From Aestuariispira ectoiniformans (lineage in GTDB: Bacteria > Pseudomonadota > Alphaproteobacteria > UBA8366 > Aestuariispiraceae), in NCBI RefSeq assembly GCF_025136295.1, contig NZ_CP062788.1:1178001-1242000 (forward strand): 64,000 nucleotides of DNA, read 5' to 3'. The notes under the pieces were generated by a model that saw nothing but the letters and a program-made list of their open reading frames with translations, made no database searches and was not told the origin of the DNA. A program made the translations under genes and the position numbers. Positions 8,973-16,718 of the stretch are shown here, one piece after another (the stretch's first letter is position 1; every line of letters begins with the position of its first letter).

Positions 8973-9632
8973 ATGATGAGCTTAGAACGGAAAACCACCA
9001 ATCTTTCGGAGATGGATGTAGCAAGTCAGACGCTACGAATTGTCGTTATTGGTGGCGAAGGACACGTCGGAAGCACGATTTGCTCTGCGCTGCCCGTCCA
9101 CCATGAGGTGATAAAAGTCGGGCGAAATAGCGGAGATGTTCGTGCGGATATTTCGAACCGCTCGTCCATCGAGGCTATGTATGCCGAAATAGGAAAGGTC
9201 GACGCTGTCGTTCTTGCCGCGGGTGCCGTGCACTTCAGTCCGCTCACGGATTTTCCTGAAGACAAGTTCCTTTTCAACCTGATGCACAAGGCAATGGGTC
9301 AGATCAACTGTGTGCTTGCCGGGCTGGACCATCTCAATGATGGCGGGTCATTTACACTAACGAGTGGCATACTCGACAGAGACCCGATCCGCATGGGAAG
9401 TGGTGCAGCAGCAGCAAACGGGGCAATCGGCGGTTTTGTAAAGAGCGCAGCGATCGAAATGCCCAGGAGCACCAGGATCAATGCTGTCAGCACCGGCCTT
9501 CAAGACATTTCCGTCGAACGGTACGGAAGCGTATTCCCCGGTCATGCCCCTGTTTCTTCTGATCGGGTGAAATACGCCTACCTCAAATGCATCGAAGGGG
9601 CCATAACCGGCCAAATTCTTACCATCGATTGA
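8973..9632 (+). CDS. Short SDR-fold protein lacking the YxxxK motif (paralogue 1)
   Basis: A 219-aa Rossmann-fold protein of the short-chain dehydrogenase type. The nucleotide loop GGEGHVG (27-33) and the VLAAGA strand are intact and S131 is in place, but where the catalytic Tyr-x3-Lys should follow there is an alanine-rich stretch (GAAAANGAIGG, 144-154). A family of roughly 200-aa SDR-like proteins with this altered site exists, so the protein may bind NAD(P) without classical SDR catalysis or use other residues. It is a sister of the product at 11243-11842, alike at roughly half of positions by eye, with the same IKVGRNSGD and DGGSFTLT blocks. ATGs at 8973, 8976 and 9012 compete; none has a strong ribosome site. 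Confidence 0.75.
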   Translation: MMSLERKTTNLSEMDVASQTLRIVVIGGEGHVGSTICSALPVHHEVIKVGRNSGDVRADISNRSSIEAMYAEIGKVDAVVLAAGAVHFSPLTDFPEDKFLFNLMHKAMGQINCVLAGLDHLNDGGSFTLTSGILDRDPIRMGSGAAAANGAIGGFVKSAAIEMPRSTRINAVSTGLQDISVERYGSVFPGHAPVSSDRVKYAYLKCIEGAITGQILTID

Positions 9633-9694
9633 GGTGCCTGGGCAGACAGGCCGAACACCCGTCAGTTCAAATTGGTTCGCGAATCTGGAGGCCA

Positions 9695-10399
9695 ATGGTG
9701 AAATACAAACTTGTAAGCTACGAATTGTGCCCCTTTGTTCAGCAGGTCTCGATCGTTCTTTCCATGAAGAACATTGAGTATGACATTGAGTTTATCGACC
9801 TATCCAATCCGCCTGAGTGGTTTACGGAAGTCTCCCCATTGAAGAAGGTGCCAATTCTGCTGGTTGGTGCCGATCAGGTGCTGTTTGAATCGATAGCGAT
9901 AATTGAATTCATTGAAGATTCCGCTGAGCAAAAGACATACCCGTCGAACCTGGTTGAGCGATGCCGTGATCGTGCCTGGATTCAGTTCATTAATCAGATG
10001 ATGTGGAGCCTCTACGACCTTTCCGTGAACAGCAGTGAAAGCGAATACGGATCGACCGTAGAGGCATTGCATAAGAAGCTGGACCAGTTGGAGGCCGCTT
10101 CTGGCGGCGGGCAATACCTTTTTGGAGAGTCGTTTTCTCTTGTTGAAGCCACGCTGGCACCGCTGCTTCTTCGCATCGGTTACATAGATCAAATTGCTCC
10201 CGGTATTCTGGATGAAGCGCGCCATCGCAATATTTGCCGAATTTATCAGTCAATAATCTCGAACGCCGATGTTCAACGTTCGACGCCTGCAAGTCTGCAG
10301 CAGTCTTACTATGCATTGCTGGCCAAACGCCAAGGCTATCTGGCTGCGTTTTTAGATCCGGGATTTAGTCCCGCGCCCCAGCTCGCGTCGAGATATTAG
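9695..10399 (+). CDS. Glutathione S-transferase family protein
   Basis: A 234-aa protein with a thioredoxin-like N-terminal domain carrying C12-P-F in ELCPFVQQV, the cis-proline block KKVPIL and the glutathione-binding LFESIAIIEFI, followed by an all-helical C-terminal domain. A cysteine at this place is typical of omega/lambda/DHAR-like and etherase-type GSTs, which reduce or deglutathionylate small molecules rather than simply conjugate them. The ATG at 9695 has CTGGAG just upstream; the longer in-frame extension overlaps the previous gene and is rejected. Within the operon it could add or remove glutathione from a reactive intermediate. Confidence 0.82.
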   Translation: MVKYKLVSYELCPFVQQVSIVLSMKNIEYDIEFIDLSNPPEWFTEVSPLKKVPILLVGADQVLFESIAIIEFIEDSAEQKTYPSNLVERCRDRAWIQFINQMMWSLYDLSVNSSESEYGSTVEALHKKLDQLEAASGGGQYLFGESFSLVEATLAPLLLRIGYIDQIAPGILDEARHRNICRIYQSIISNADVQRSTPASLQQSYYALLAKRQGYLAAFLDPGFSPAPQLASRY

Positions 10400-10488
10400 A
10401 GCGATACCTTCCGGGGAATTTTCGACCATTCAACTGTAACCAGGAAATAGATCCTTCTTAACCTGGGCAGAAAGTTTGAGGAAACGCC

Positions 10489-11202
10489 ATGAGCACTCAG
10501 GACTCATTTGAGAAAACGAAAAAAACCACACTAAAACGCAGCCCCGAATATGCCGACTATGACAAACGGGCGGTCTACGAAATCCTGGATAGCGGCTATA
10601 TGTGCACCATCGCATTCGTGATCGACGGAATGCCTTACCTCAATCCAACACTTTATTGGCGTAAGGGCGACTATGTGTATTGGCATGGACTGTCCGGGAG
10701 CAGGATGCTGCTCGAACAAGCCAAAAATGTCGACGTCTGTTTCAACGTTTCCCATCTGGACGGGCTTCTGTTGGGGCGATCCGCTTTTCACCACTCCGTA
10801 AACTATCGCTCGGTCACGATCTATGGGAAAACGGAACTGGTAGAAGACCATGATGAGAAGATGGAGGTCGCATTTGACCTCATCGAATCCTATTTCCCCG
10901 GACGTCGTTCCGAATTACGCGAACATAAAGAAGAAGAAATCCTCAAAGTTAAGTTTCTCCGCCTGCCCATTGAGGAAGTTTCTGCAAAACACCGATACGA
11001 CAATTCGGTCATGGATATTTTGAGACGGCAGGAAAGCCCGGCCATAATGGAATATGGTCCTGAGGGCGTTAACCCTCATTGTTGGACGGGAACAATTCCG
11101 ATCCGCACGGTGATGGGAACACCAATTTCCGATACAGCTACTGACCCCAACATTCAGTTGCCCGGTTACTTGTCACGCTCAAGGTTCAAAGCCGACTTTT
11201 GA
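10489..11202 (+). CDS. Pyridoxamine-5'-phosphate-oxidase-fold flavoprotein
   Basis: A 237-aa split-barrel protein of the NimA-like PNPOx superfamily. The N-terminal blocks LKRSPEYADYDKRAVYEIL, CTIAFVIDGMPYLNPT and YVYWHGLSGSRML are the usual FMN-contact segments of this group, and SVTIYGK follows in the second half of the barrel. Members bind FMN, F420 or heme and act as small reductases or oxidases; the exact cofactor cannot be read. GAGG precedes the ATG. In this operon it may supply electrons to, or act in sequence with, the diiron oxidase. Confidence 0.83.
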   Translation: MSTQDSFEKTKKTTLKRSPEYADYDKRAVYEILDSGYMCTIAFVIDGMPYLNPTLYWRKGDYVYWHGLSGSRMLLEQAKNVDVCFNVSHLDGLLLGRSAFHHSVNYRSVTIYGKTELVEDHDEKMEVAFDLIESYFPGRRSELREHKEEEILKVKFLRLPIEEVSAKHRYDNSVMDILRRQESPAIMEYGPEGVNPHCWTGTIPIRTVMGTPISDTATDPNIQLPGYLSRSRFKADF

Positions 11203-11242
11203 GCCGGTTGCTGTCAAAAAACTAGATACTGAGGGGAAAGCG

Positions 11243-11842
11243 ATGAAAGTAGTTGTGATTGGTGCAGGCGGTGACGTTGGTCGAACGGTCTGTGCAGAGC
11301 TCAGCAAAAGGCATGACGTTATCAAGGTTGGCCGGAATTCCGGCGACTATCATGCTGACATGACTGATATGGCATCCCTCCAAAGGCTATTTCAGGCGGT
11401 CGGGGAAATAGATGCGGTTGTTGTTACCGCCGGTTCTGTCGTTTTCTCTGACCTGCAGGATATCTCCCAGGAAGACTTCATGTATGCGCTGTCAAATAAG
11501 GTGATGGGGCAGGTGAATGTCGTTCTGGCCGGCATGCAGCATGTGAGAGATGGCGGTTCTTTCACACTGACGAATGGCCTGCTGGATCAACATCCTGTTC
11601 CAAAAGGAGTTGGCGCGGCAACCGCAAATGCGGCGCTTGCCGGTTTTGCGGCAGCAGCAGCGATTGAGATGCCGCGAAACATAAGGCTAAACGTCGTAAG
11701 TCCTGGCCTTCTGGATATTTCGTTTGAACGCTATGGCCCCACTCTCAAAGGACATGACTATGTTCCATCGGAAGTTGTCGCCGCGGCTTATGCGGAAAGC
11801 GTCGAGGGCTCCGCTTCCGGACAGCGGCTCATAGGGGAATGA
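11243..11842 (+). CDS. Short SDR-fold protein lacking catalytic residues (paralogue 2)
   Basis: A 199-aa Rossmann-fold protein, the sister of the product at 8973-9632. The nucleotide loop GAGGDVG (7-13) is clear. The SDR serine is replaced (N111 in TLTNGLLD) and no Tyr-x3-Lys follows (VGAATANAALAGF, 122-134). It is thus further from a classical dehydrogenase than its sister. The two genes share the VIKVGRNSGD segment that lies where the second nucleotide strand ends. AGGGG precedes the ATG by 6 nt. Either the pair forms a heteromer or each handles a different step; both readings are inference. Confidence 0.77.
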   Translation: MKVVVIGAGGDVGRTVCAELSKRHDVIKVGRNSGDYHADMTDMASLQRLFQAVGEIDAVVVTAGSVVFSDLQDISQEDFMYALSNKVMGQVNVVLAGMQHVRDGGSFTLTNGLLDQHPVPKGVGAATANAALAGFAAAAAIEMPRNIRLNVVSPGLLDISFERYGPTLKGHDYVPSEVVAAAYAESVEGSASGQRLIGE

Positions 11843-11939
11843 TAGACCAACGGAAGGGCTGCTTTCAGACAATCTCTATTCACTTCACATCCTTGTTCAT
11901 CGTCCCAGCGCCGACCAGCCTCAAGGAGACCCAGGAAAG

Positions 11940-12176
11940 ATGCAGTGTTTATTCGTCCAAATAAAATGCAGTCCAGGACTACAGCGTAGCGTTGCAAATA
12001 AAATAGCAGTTAAAGAGCTTCACTCCGAGATTTATTCAATCAACGGAGACTATGACATCCTGATGAAAACCTATCTGAAAGACTTTAACGAGGCTCAAAG
12101 CATCGTTTCAAAAATGGTCAGTAACGTTGAGGGCATTGAAAAGACGTTCACCATGTTTGCCTTTGATCTGTTTTAA
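11940..12176 (+). CDS. Stand-alone Lrp/AsnC ligand-binding (RAM) domain protein
   Basis: A 78-aa alpha-beta sandwich matching only the C-terminal effector domain of Lrp/AsnC regulators, with YSINGDYDILMKTYLKD as the core of the fold; there is no helix-turn-helix. Free-standing RAM proteins form oligomers and bind amino acids or small effectors, and some work as ligand carriers or stabilisers of enzymes. Its place in the middle of a biosynthetic-looking operon suggests that it binds a pathway intermediate or an amino acid substrate. The ATG follows a purine run, AGGAAAG. Confidence 0.8.
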   Translation: MQCLFVQIKCSPGLQRSVANKIAVKELHSEIYSINGDYDILMKTYLKDFNEAQSIVSKMVSNVEGIEKTFTMFAFDLF

Positions 12177-12243
12177 GCAGCATTTGTTTCACTAAATGGC
12201 CGCCTGCAGGCGAAAGACACCAACAAACCAGGAGGAATGAGGG

Positions 12244-12678
12244 TTGGCATTGAACTATTTCGAGATAAATGGCGAGGCGATAAAGACGCTTCTCTCCATC
12301 AAAAAACAGGTCTCCACCATTGAGGAGGCCTTGCAGTATCTGGTTGAACTGCGCGTCTCGCAAATCAACGGCTGCGCCTATTGTGTCAACTTACATTCAA
12401 TCGAAGCGAGAAAAGCAGGCGTTCCCCAACAGAAACTCGACTGCCTGACGGTTTGGAAAGAAAGCGACTTTTTCTCGGAAAGAGAATGCGCAGCCCTGAG
12501 TTGGGCCGAAAGCGTGACAAGAATTTATGAGGAACGTCAGCCTGAAGAGAAGCTGGACCTCCTGCTGGAGACTTTCAGCGAAAAAGAAGCTGTGGATTTG
12601 ACCTTCATCGTAAGCACGATGAACGCGCTGAACCGTATCGCCATAAGCTGTGGAGACAAACCCGAAAGGATGGCGTGA
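12244..12678 (+). CDS. AhpD-like / carboxymuconolactone-decarboxylase-family protein
   Basis: A 144-aa all-helical protein with the AhpD redox motif: C44-A-Y-C47-x3-H51, preceded by ELRVSQINGC. Relatives act as thiol peroxidases or as hydroperoxide-reducing partners, and others are decarboxylases without the cysteines. The start is read as TTG at 12244 because GGAGG sits 8 nt before it; the ATG at 12237 is out of frame and one base from the SD. In this operon it may detoxify peroxide made by the oxidase or reduce a pathway intermediate. Confidence 0.82.
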   Translation: MALNYFEINGEAIKTLLSIKKQVSTIEEALQYLVELRVSQINGCAYCVNLHSIEARKAGVPQQKLDCLTVWKESDFFSERECAALSWAESVTRIYEERQPEEKLDLLLETFSEKEAVDLTFIVSTMNALNRIAISCGDKPERMA

Positions 12679-12769
12679 CCACCCGCCGATTTTTCGGTGG
12701 ATGGAAATTGCGATCGTAAAGCGTGATCTGGCGGAATTGGAAACTTCAACATAAGGCATTGAGCAGACT

Positions 12770-13477
12770 ATGAGTGAATACCAAAAAGAGATCGAAATTC
12801 GCAACGGTTCCGCACTGCTGCAATCAGCTCACGAAGAGCTGGCCGCACGCTTGCAAAAACATCCGTTCCTGACCGCTTGTCGAAACGGCACGATCTCCAT
12901 GGAACAGTTAAAGACCTTCCTGGAGCAACAGGCCCTCTATAGCGAAAAATTCATCCAGTATCTTTGTGCGTTGATTAGTAATCTTGATCGGCAGGACGAA
13001 GTTCACGACTTATTGGAAAATTTGGCTGAGGAAATGGGAGTGGACGAACATGGTGACGAGCCACATTCGAAAATTTTCGCGCGGCTGCTAAACGATTTCG
13101 ACATCGATCGATCGAAGATCGAACCGTTGCCTCAAACGACCGAGCTAATAGAGCGCATGTTCCGTTGGTGCAGCGATAAGGATTCCGCCTGTGGCTTGGG
13201 GGCTCTTTGCCTCGGTGCTGAGGCAATTGTACCGGATATGTATAGTGACATCGTCGCTGGTTTCCGGGCTCATGGGATCGATGATGAGACAATCCACTTC
13301 TTTATTCTTCATATGGAATGTGATGACGGCCATGCTGAGACCATGATGAAAATCATCGACCGGCTGGTGGAAGCCAATCAATCCAGAACAAATGCTGTAT
13401 TGCAGGCGGCCGGCGATATGATCGAAGCCCGGATGTCCTTTTTCAGCGCAATTATGGAGGCCGATCATGGGCGATAA
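12770..13477 (+). CDS. Heme-oxygenase-like diiron oxidase (HDO; PqqC/TENA fold)
   Basis: A 235-aa all-helical protein of the iron-containing redox enzyme family. The metal-site pattern of HDOs is visible: E87/E88 in NLAEEMG, H99 in EPHSKIF, E151 in LGAEAIVP, and H181-x3-D185-x2-H188 in HMECDDGHAE; this last spacing equals that of known members such as SznF and CADD. HDOs activate oxygen for N-oxygenation, desaturation with fragmentation, decarboxylation or self-sacrificial chemistry. PqqC itself is cofactor-free and comes with pqqABDE, which are absent here. The gene overlaps the cupin by 11 nt, so the two are likely made together. It is the probable core oxidative enzyme of the cluster. Confidence 0.83.
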   Translation: MSEYQKEIEIRNGSALLQSAHEELAARLQKHPFLTACRNGTISMEQLKTFLEQQALYSEKFIQYLCALISNLDRQDEVHDLLENLAEEMGVDEHGDEPHSKIFARLLNDFDIDRSKIEPLPQTTELIERMFRWCSDKDSACGLGALCLGAEAIVPDMYSDIVAGFRAHGIDDETIHFFILHMECDDGHAETMMKIIDRLVEANQSRTNAVLQAAGDMIEARMSFFSAIMEADHGR

Positions 13478-13922
13478 ACACTATTCATCCGTCGATTTTG
13501 GAATCGTCCGCGACCATCTGAAACCAGAGAAGGTGGATAAACTTATCCACCAAGATGTGATGGGCCTCGCGTCGACGGAAAACGATGATATCTCTGAAGA
13601 TAGAAAGCATCTGGTAAAACTGGTCGATCTGCCATCAAAGGTATTGAGCATGACCATTGGGGGACTGGAGCCAAAACAATCCACAAGACGGCATCGTCAT
13701 AACTACGAAACAGTCCTTTATGTGCTGGAAGGGCATGGCGTCTCGATTATCGAAGACCAGGAGGTCATCTGGAAGGCTGGCGATGCCGTTTACGTTCCGG
13801 TTTGGACCTGGCACAATCATGTCAATCTAAGCGAGAGCGAAAATGCTCTCTATGTCGCTTGTGAGAATGCACCGCAACTTCTCAATCTGGGGATTGCCTT
13901 GCGGGAAGAAGAAGCCGAGTAG
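13467..13922 (+). CDS. Single-domain cupin protein
   Basis: A 151-aa protein with one cupin barrel: motif 1 reads HRHNYETVLYVLEGHG (H76, H78, E81) and motif 2 GDAVYVPVWTWHNHVN (H116 or H118), giving a probable mononuclear metal site. Cupins of this kind can be dioxygenases, isomerases or simply metal-binding partners. It starts inside the end of the HDO gene (11-nt overlap) and closes the rightward operon. The tight coupling suggests that both act on successive intermediates, or that the cupin supports the oxidase. Confidence 0.83.
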   Translation: MGDKHYSSVDFGIVRDHLKPEKVDKLIHQDVMGLASTENDDISEDRKHLVKLVDLPSKVLSMTIGGLEPKQSTRRHRHNYETVLYVLEGHGVSIIEDQEVIWKAGDAVYVPVWTWHNHVNLSESENALYVACENAPQLLNLGIALREEEAE

Positions 13923-13940
13923 TCACCCCCGGGTGGGATT

Positions 13941-14135
13941 GCAAAGACGATGCATGCCGCACCCCGCGTGACGACAGCAACTCTCGCAAAACGTGAATAT
14001 TAGCTGTGGCACGGGACAAAAGGACGTCCCGTGCCACAGTTATTGCGGCTTGGGGGCGCTGTAAATCAACGGCCTAGCTATAAGTTTGGCGAAGGTATTG
14101 TCTGCCTGTGTCACAGTTGATGTCATTTGTGTCCA
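13941..14135. repeat. Intergenic repeat copy A with 22-bp-spaced motifs
   Basis: The stretch 14031-14135 matches 26349-26453 without gaps at roughly 80% of positions by eye, and the short segment from 13941 (GCAAAGACGATGCATGC) resembles that at 26319. Read on the minus strand it holds two 18-nt motifs of the form TGACA-N-NAACT-N-TGACA, at 14109-14126 and 14087-14104, spaced exactly 22 bp apart. The same motif and period recur at about 26.4 and 58.3 kb. It looks like a degraded end of a mobile element carrying recombinase-binding repeats; the element family is not identified. Nothing else is seen in the 430 bp between the cupin and the LysR gene. Confidence 0.7.
14004..14039. terminator. Strong hairpin downstream of the cupin operon
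   Basis: Perfect 14-bp arms, CTGTGGCACGGGAC (14004-14017) and GTCCCGTGCCACAG (14026-14039), enclose an 8-nt loop. No T-run follows, so it is not a textbook rho-independent terminator, but it lies 80 bp after the rightward operon and could end or protect that transcript. The sister repeat at 26.3 kb keeps only the right half, so the hairpin may instead be a small insertion within the repeat. Confidence 0.5.
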
Positions 14136-14352
14136 TTTTTGCCATACGGAAGTTGAATCCACACAGAAAAATGTATGGCTTTGGGTGAGCAAACCTTCGC
14201 CATGAAGACGGTCCTAATCATGGGGAGGGGGGACTTGACATCTGGCAATAGCGGGGGAGGATATTCGAGATCAGTTAGGTATCGTGCGGCAATGCCTTTG
14301 TCGCAGCCCGTGTTTGTACCCATTGATCTGTCCATTGTGTTAAGCAGGCAAC

Positions 14353-15324
14353 TCAGTTTACGTCAGTTGCCTCCAAACGGCGTAGAACCGCATCGTGAAA
14401 TTCCTGTGCAGCGGGAGACAGATCACGCCCTTTCATGCGCAGGAGCGAATAGGCGGACACATGGAGGTCTGCCGCCACGGGAAGTGTCGCAATTTGCCCA
14501 CTCAATCCGCTGCTCGCCCCATAGAAATCAGCAACAGAACTGGACACCGGCGCAATGGCATTGGACTGTCCGATCATCGCCAAGGTCATTAGCAGCGAGG
14601 AAGTCCGTAGAATCTGATGAGGTAGCGGAACACCTGCAGCAACCAGATATCGCTCCACTGTCTGGGTTAGCAACCCTTCCCGCGTCTGCATGATCCAGTC
14701 AAATTCCACGCAATCATCCAGCGTAAGGGATTTTCGGCGCTGCAATGGGTGACCCGTTCTCACGATCAGGCTTAGCGGTTCCTCTCCGATCCGGCGCTCG
14801 TCGAACAGGTCCGGGTTCACATCCCCTAAAATCCGGCCAATGGCGAAGTCAATCTCGCCCTCAAGCAGAGCGTCAACAAGTTTGCCGCTGGTCTCTACAA
14901 TGATCGTGACATCAATCATGGGGCGTGTGAGACGGATTTGCCGGATTACCGGCATTATGACTTCCAAAGCGGGGCCGGTAACCGATCCGACACTGACACT
15001 GCCGCGGTAACCGGCACTCAATTCAGCAATTTCCCGATCCACGTCATCGAGGTCCCGCAAAATCCGTCCCGCCCGCTCGGCAAGCCTTTCACCAAAAGTT
15101 GTCAACTCGATACCCCGGGCGTGGCGACTATAGAGTTGGCTGCCAACGATTTCTTCCAACTGCGCCAAAAGTCGCGATGCCGCTGGTTGTGCCATATGCA
15201 GTCTTGTTGCGGCTGTTCCTACCTGGCCCGTTGCCCGCAGGGCCACAATCAGGCGTAGATGTTGGAGCTTCAGCCCCTTGCGGAGCATTCTGTCTTGATC
15301 GACGAGAACCGGGTGAAGGGACAT
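14353..15324 (-). CDS. gguR: LysR-family regulator of sugar catabolism (GbpR/GguR-like)
   Basis: A 323-aa LysR-type activator: winged HTH near residues 20-75 (GTAATRLHMAQPAASRLLAQLE) and a C-terminal effector domain starting about residue 105. It is transcribed divergently from the chvE-gguAB operon, the position taken by GbpR in Agrobacterium and by GguR-type regulators, which respond to L-arabinose/D-galactose pathway intermediates. A perfect 10-bp inverted repeat (15338-15369) lies directly upstream of its start. The ATG at 15324 has GAGGA 6 nt upstream. The symbol is by synteny and could equally be gbpR. Confidence 0.8.
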   Translation of the reverse strand: MSLHPVLVDQDRMLRKGLKLQHLRLIVALRATGQVGTAATRLHMAQPAASRLLAQLEEIVGSQLYSRHARGIELTTFGERLAERAGRILRDLDDVDREIAELSAGYRGSVSVGSVTGPALEVIMPVIRQIRLTRPMIDVTIIVETSGKLVDALLEGEIDFAIGRILGDVNPDLFDERRIGEEPLSLIVRTGHPLQRRKSLTLDDCVEFDWIMQTREGLLTQTVERYLVAAGVPLPHQILRTSSLLMTLAMIGQSNAIAPVSSSVADFYGASSGLSGQIATLPVAADLHVSAYSLLRMKGRDLSPAAQEFHDAVLRRLEATDVN

Positions 15325-15337
15325 CAGCCATCCTCAC

Positions 15338-15369
15338 AGTTAGATATGACATTTTTGATATATCTAACT
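15338..15369. promoter_or_regulatory. Candidate LysR operator (10-bp inverted repeat)
   Basis: AGTTAGATAT (15338-15347) and ATATCTAACT (15360-15369) form a perfect inverted repeat with a 12-nt spacer, starting 14 bp upstream of the LysR start codon. Position and symmetry fit an autoregulatory LysR binding site that could also act on the divergent chvE promoter. Binding is inferred. Confidence 0.55.
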
Positions 15370-15569
15370 TTAAAATCATGATTTGAATGTGATGTCTACT
15401 CCATGTAACCAAATTGGAGCGCTTGAGATGCGCCGGTGTTGGCAAAAGAGATATCAAATATCCGCATACACCGATGGAAGGAAACATGGGAGTTTTCGCA
15501 GCCCGCAATCAAAGGGTGATCACTCATCCTGAAGACTAATGATGCCTGGCTGCGATTTGGGAGATCATT

Positions 15570-16637
15570 ATGATAAAATTCAAGGGACTACTGCTGGCTA
15601 CAACCTTAGCCGCATCCGCTGTCACCATGACTGGAACCGCCCTCGCCGACGGCTTGATTGGTATCGCAATGCCGACAAAATCTTCGTCGCGCTGGATTGC
15701 CGACGGCAATAACATGGTGGAGCAATTCAAGGCCGCAGGCTACAGCACCGACCTGCAATATGCAGAAGACGACATCCCCAATCAGCTCGCCCAGATCGAA
15801 AATATGATCACAAAAGGCGCGGATGTACTCGTAATTGCGGCCATTGATGGCACGACCCTGTCGAATGCCCTGGCCAATGCCAAGGCCGCCGGGATCGAGG
15901 TCATTGCCTATGACCGACTGATCCGAGACAGCGAAAATGTCGACTATTACGCAACCTTCAACAACTTCCAGGTCGGCGTCCTGCAGGCCACCAATCTCGT
16001 CAACGGCATGAAAAAACGCTTTGGGGATGTCAAACCCTGGAATGTTGAACTGTTCGGCGGTTCTCCCGACGATAACAACGCGTATTTCTTCTACAATGGC
16101 GCCATGTCCGTCCTGCAGCCTCTGATCGATTCCGGCGACATCGTCATCCGCTCCGGCCAGATGGGCATGGACAAAGTCGGCACCTTGCGCTGGGACGGTT
16201 CTGTCGCCCAGGCGCGGATGGATAACCTGCTGTCGGCCAACTATACAGAAAGCCGGATCAACGGTGTTCTCTCTCCCTATGACGGGCTCTCCATCGGGAT
16301 CATTTCCTCACTGCGCGGCGTCGGTTACGGGTCGGGTGATATGCCCATGCCGATCGTTTCCGGTCAGGACGCGGAAATTCCTTCAGTCAAAGCAATCCTT
16401 CGCGGCGACCAGTATTCGACCATTTTCAAAGACACTCGCGAACTGGCGAAAGTAACCGTCGGCATGGTCAATTCCATCCTCGGCGGCGGCAAGCCGGAAA
16501 TCAACGATACGACCACCTACGACAACGGGGTGAAGGTCGTTCCGTCCTATCTGTTGAAACCCGTCCCTGTCACCAAGGACAACTGGGACAAGGTGCTGCT
16601 CGACAGCGGATACTACAAGCGCGATCAGATCGAGTAA
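15570..16637 (+). CDS. chvE: Multiple-sugar periplasmic binding protein, ChvE-like
   Basis: A 355-aa periplasmic receptor with a Sec signal peptide ([18 protein letters not shown]..., cleavage near ALA-DG at about 26). After cleavage, [15 protein letters not shown], the DGTTLSNAL segment and YDRLIRDS are hallmark ChvE/xylose-binding-protein blocks for aldose binding. ChvE binds L-arabinose, D-galactose, D-xylose and related sugars and feeds the GguAB importer; in Agrobacterium it also signals to VirA. It is the first gene of a ten-gene operon and is followed by an RNA hairpin that should raise its yield over the transporter genes. Confidence 0.9.
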   Translation: MIKFKGLLLATTLAASAVTMTGTALADGLIGIAMPTKSSSRWIADGNNMVEQFKAAGYSTDLQYAEDDIPNQLAQIENMITKGADVLVIAAIDGTTLSNALANAKAAGIEVIAYDRLIRDSENVDYYATFNNFQVGVLQATNLVNGMKKRFGDVKPWNVELFGGSPDDNNAYFFYNGAMSVLQPLIDSGDIVIRSGQMGMDKVGTLRWDGSVAQARMDNLLSANYTESRINGVLSPYDGLSIGIISSLRGVGYGSGDMPMPIVSGQDAEIPSVKAILRGDQYSTIFKDTRELAKVTVGMVNSILGGGKPEINDTTTYDNGVKVVPSYLLKPVPVTKDNWDKVLLDSGYYKRDQIE

Positions 16638-16648
16638 GGCAGGCCGCC

Positions 16649-16679
16649 GTGGGGTGCAGTCGAGTTTTCTGCGCCCCAC
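16649..16679 (+). promoter_or_regulatory. Hairpin between chvE and gguA
   Basis: GTGGGGTGCAG (16649-16659) and CTGCGCCCCAC (16669-16679) pair over 11 positions (one G-U), with a 9-nt loop and no T-run. It starts 11 bp after the chvE stop codon. The likely role is protecting the chvE part of the mRNA or partly terminating, so that binding protein exceeds transporter. Confidence 0.6.
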
Positions 16680-16718
16680 CAACCTGTAATCACTACCCGT
16701 TCGAAAGTCAGGATCGCC

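Noticed and set aside
12237-12320. ATG at 12237 as start of the AhpD-like gene
   Set aside because: It is out of frame with the conserved protein and only one base from the SD; the TTG at 12244 gives correct spacing and frame.
12770-13477. Calling the HDO gene pqqC
   Set aside because: No other pqq genes are near, and the H-x3-D-x2-H metal motif is that of diiron HDO members, not of cofactor-free PqqC.
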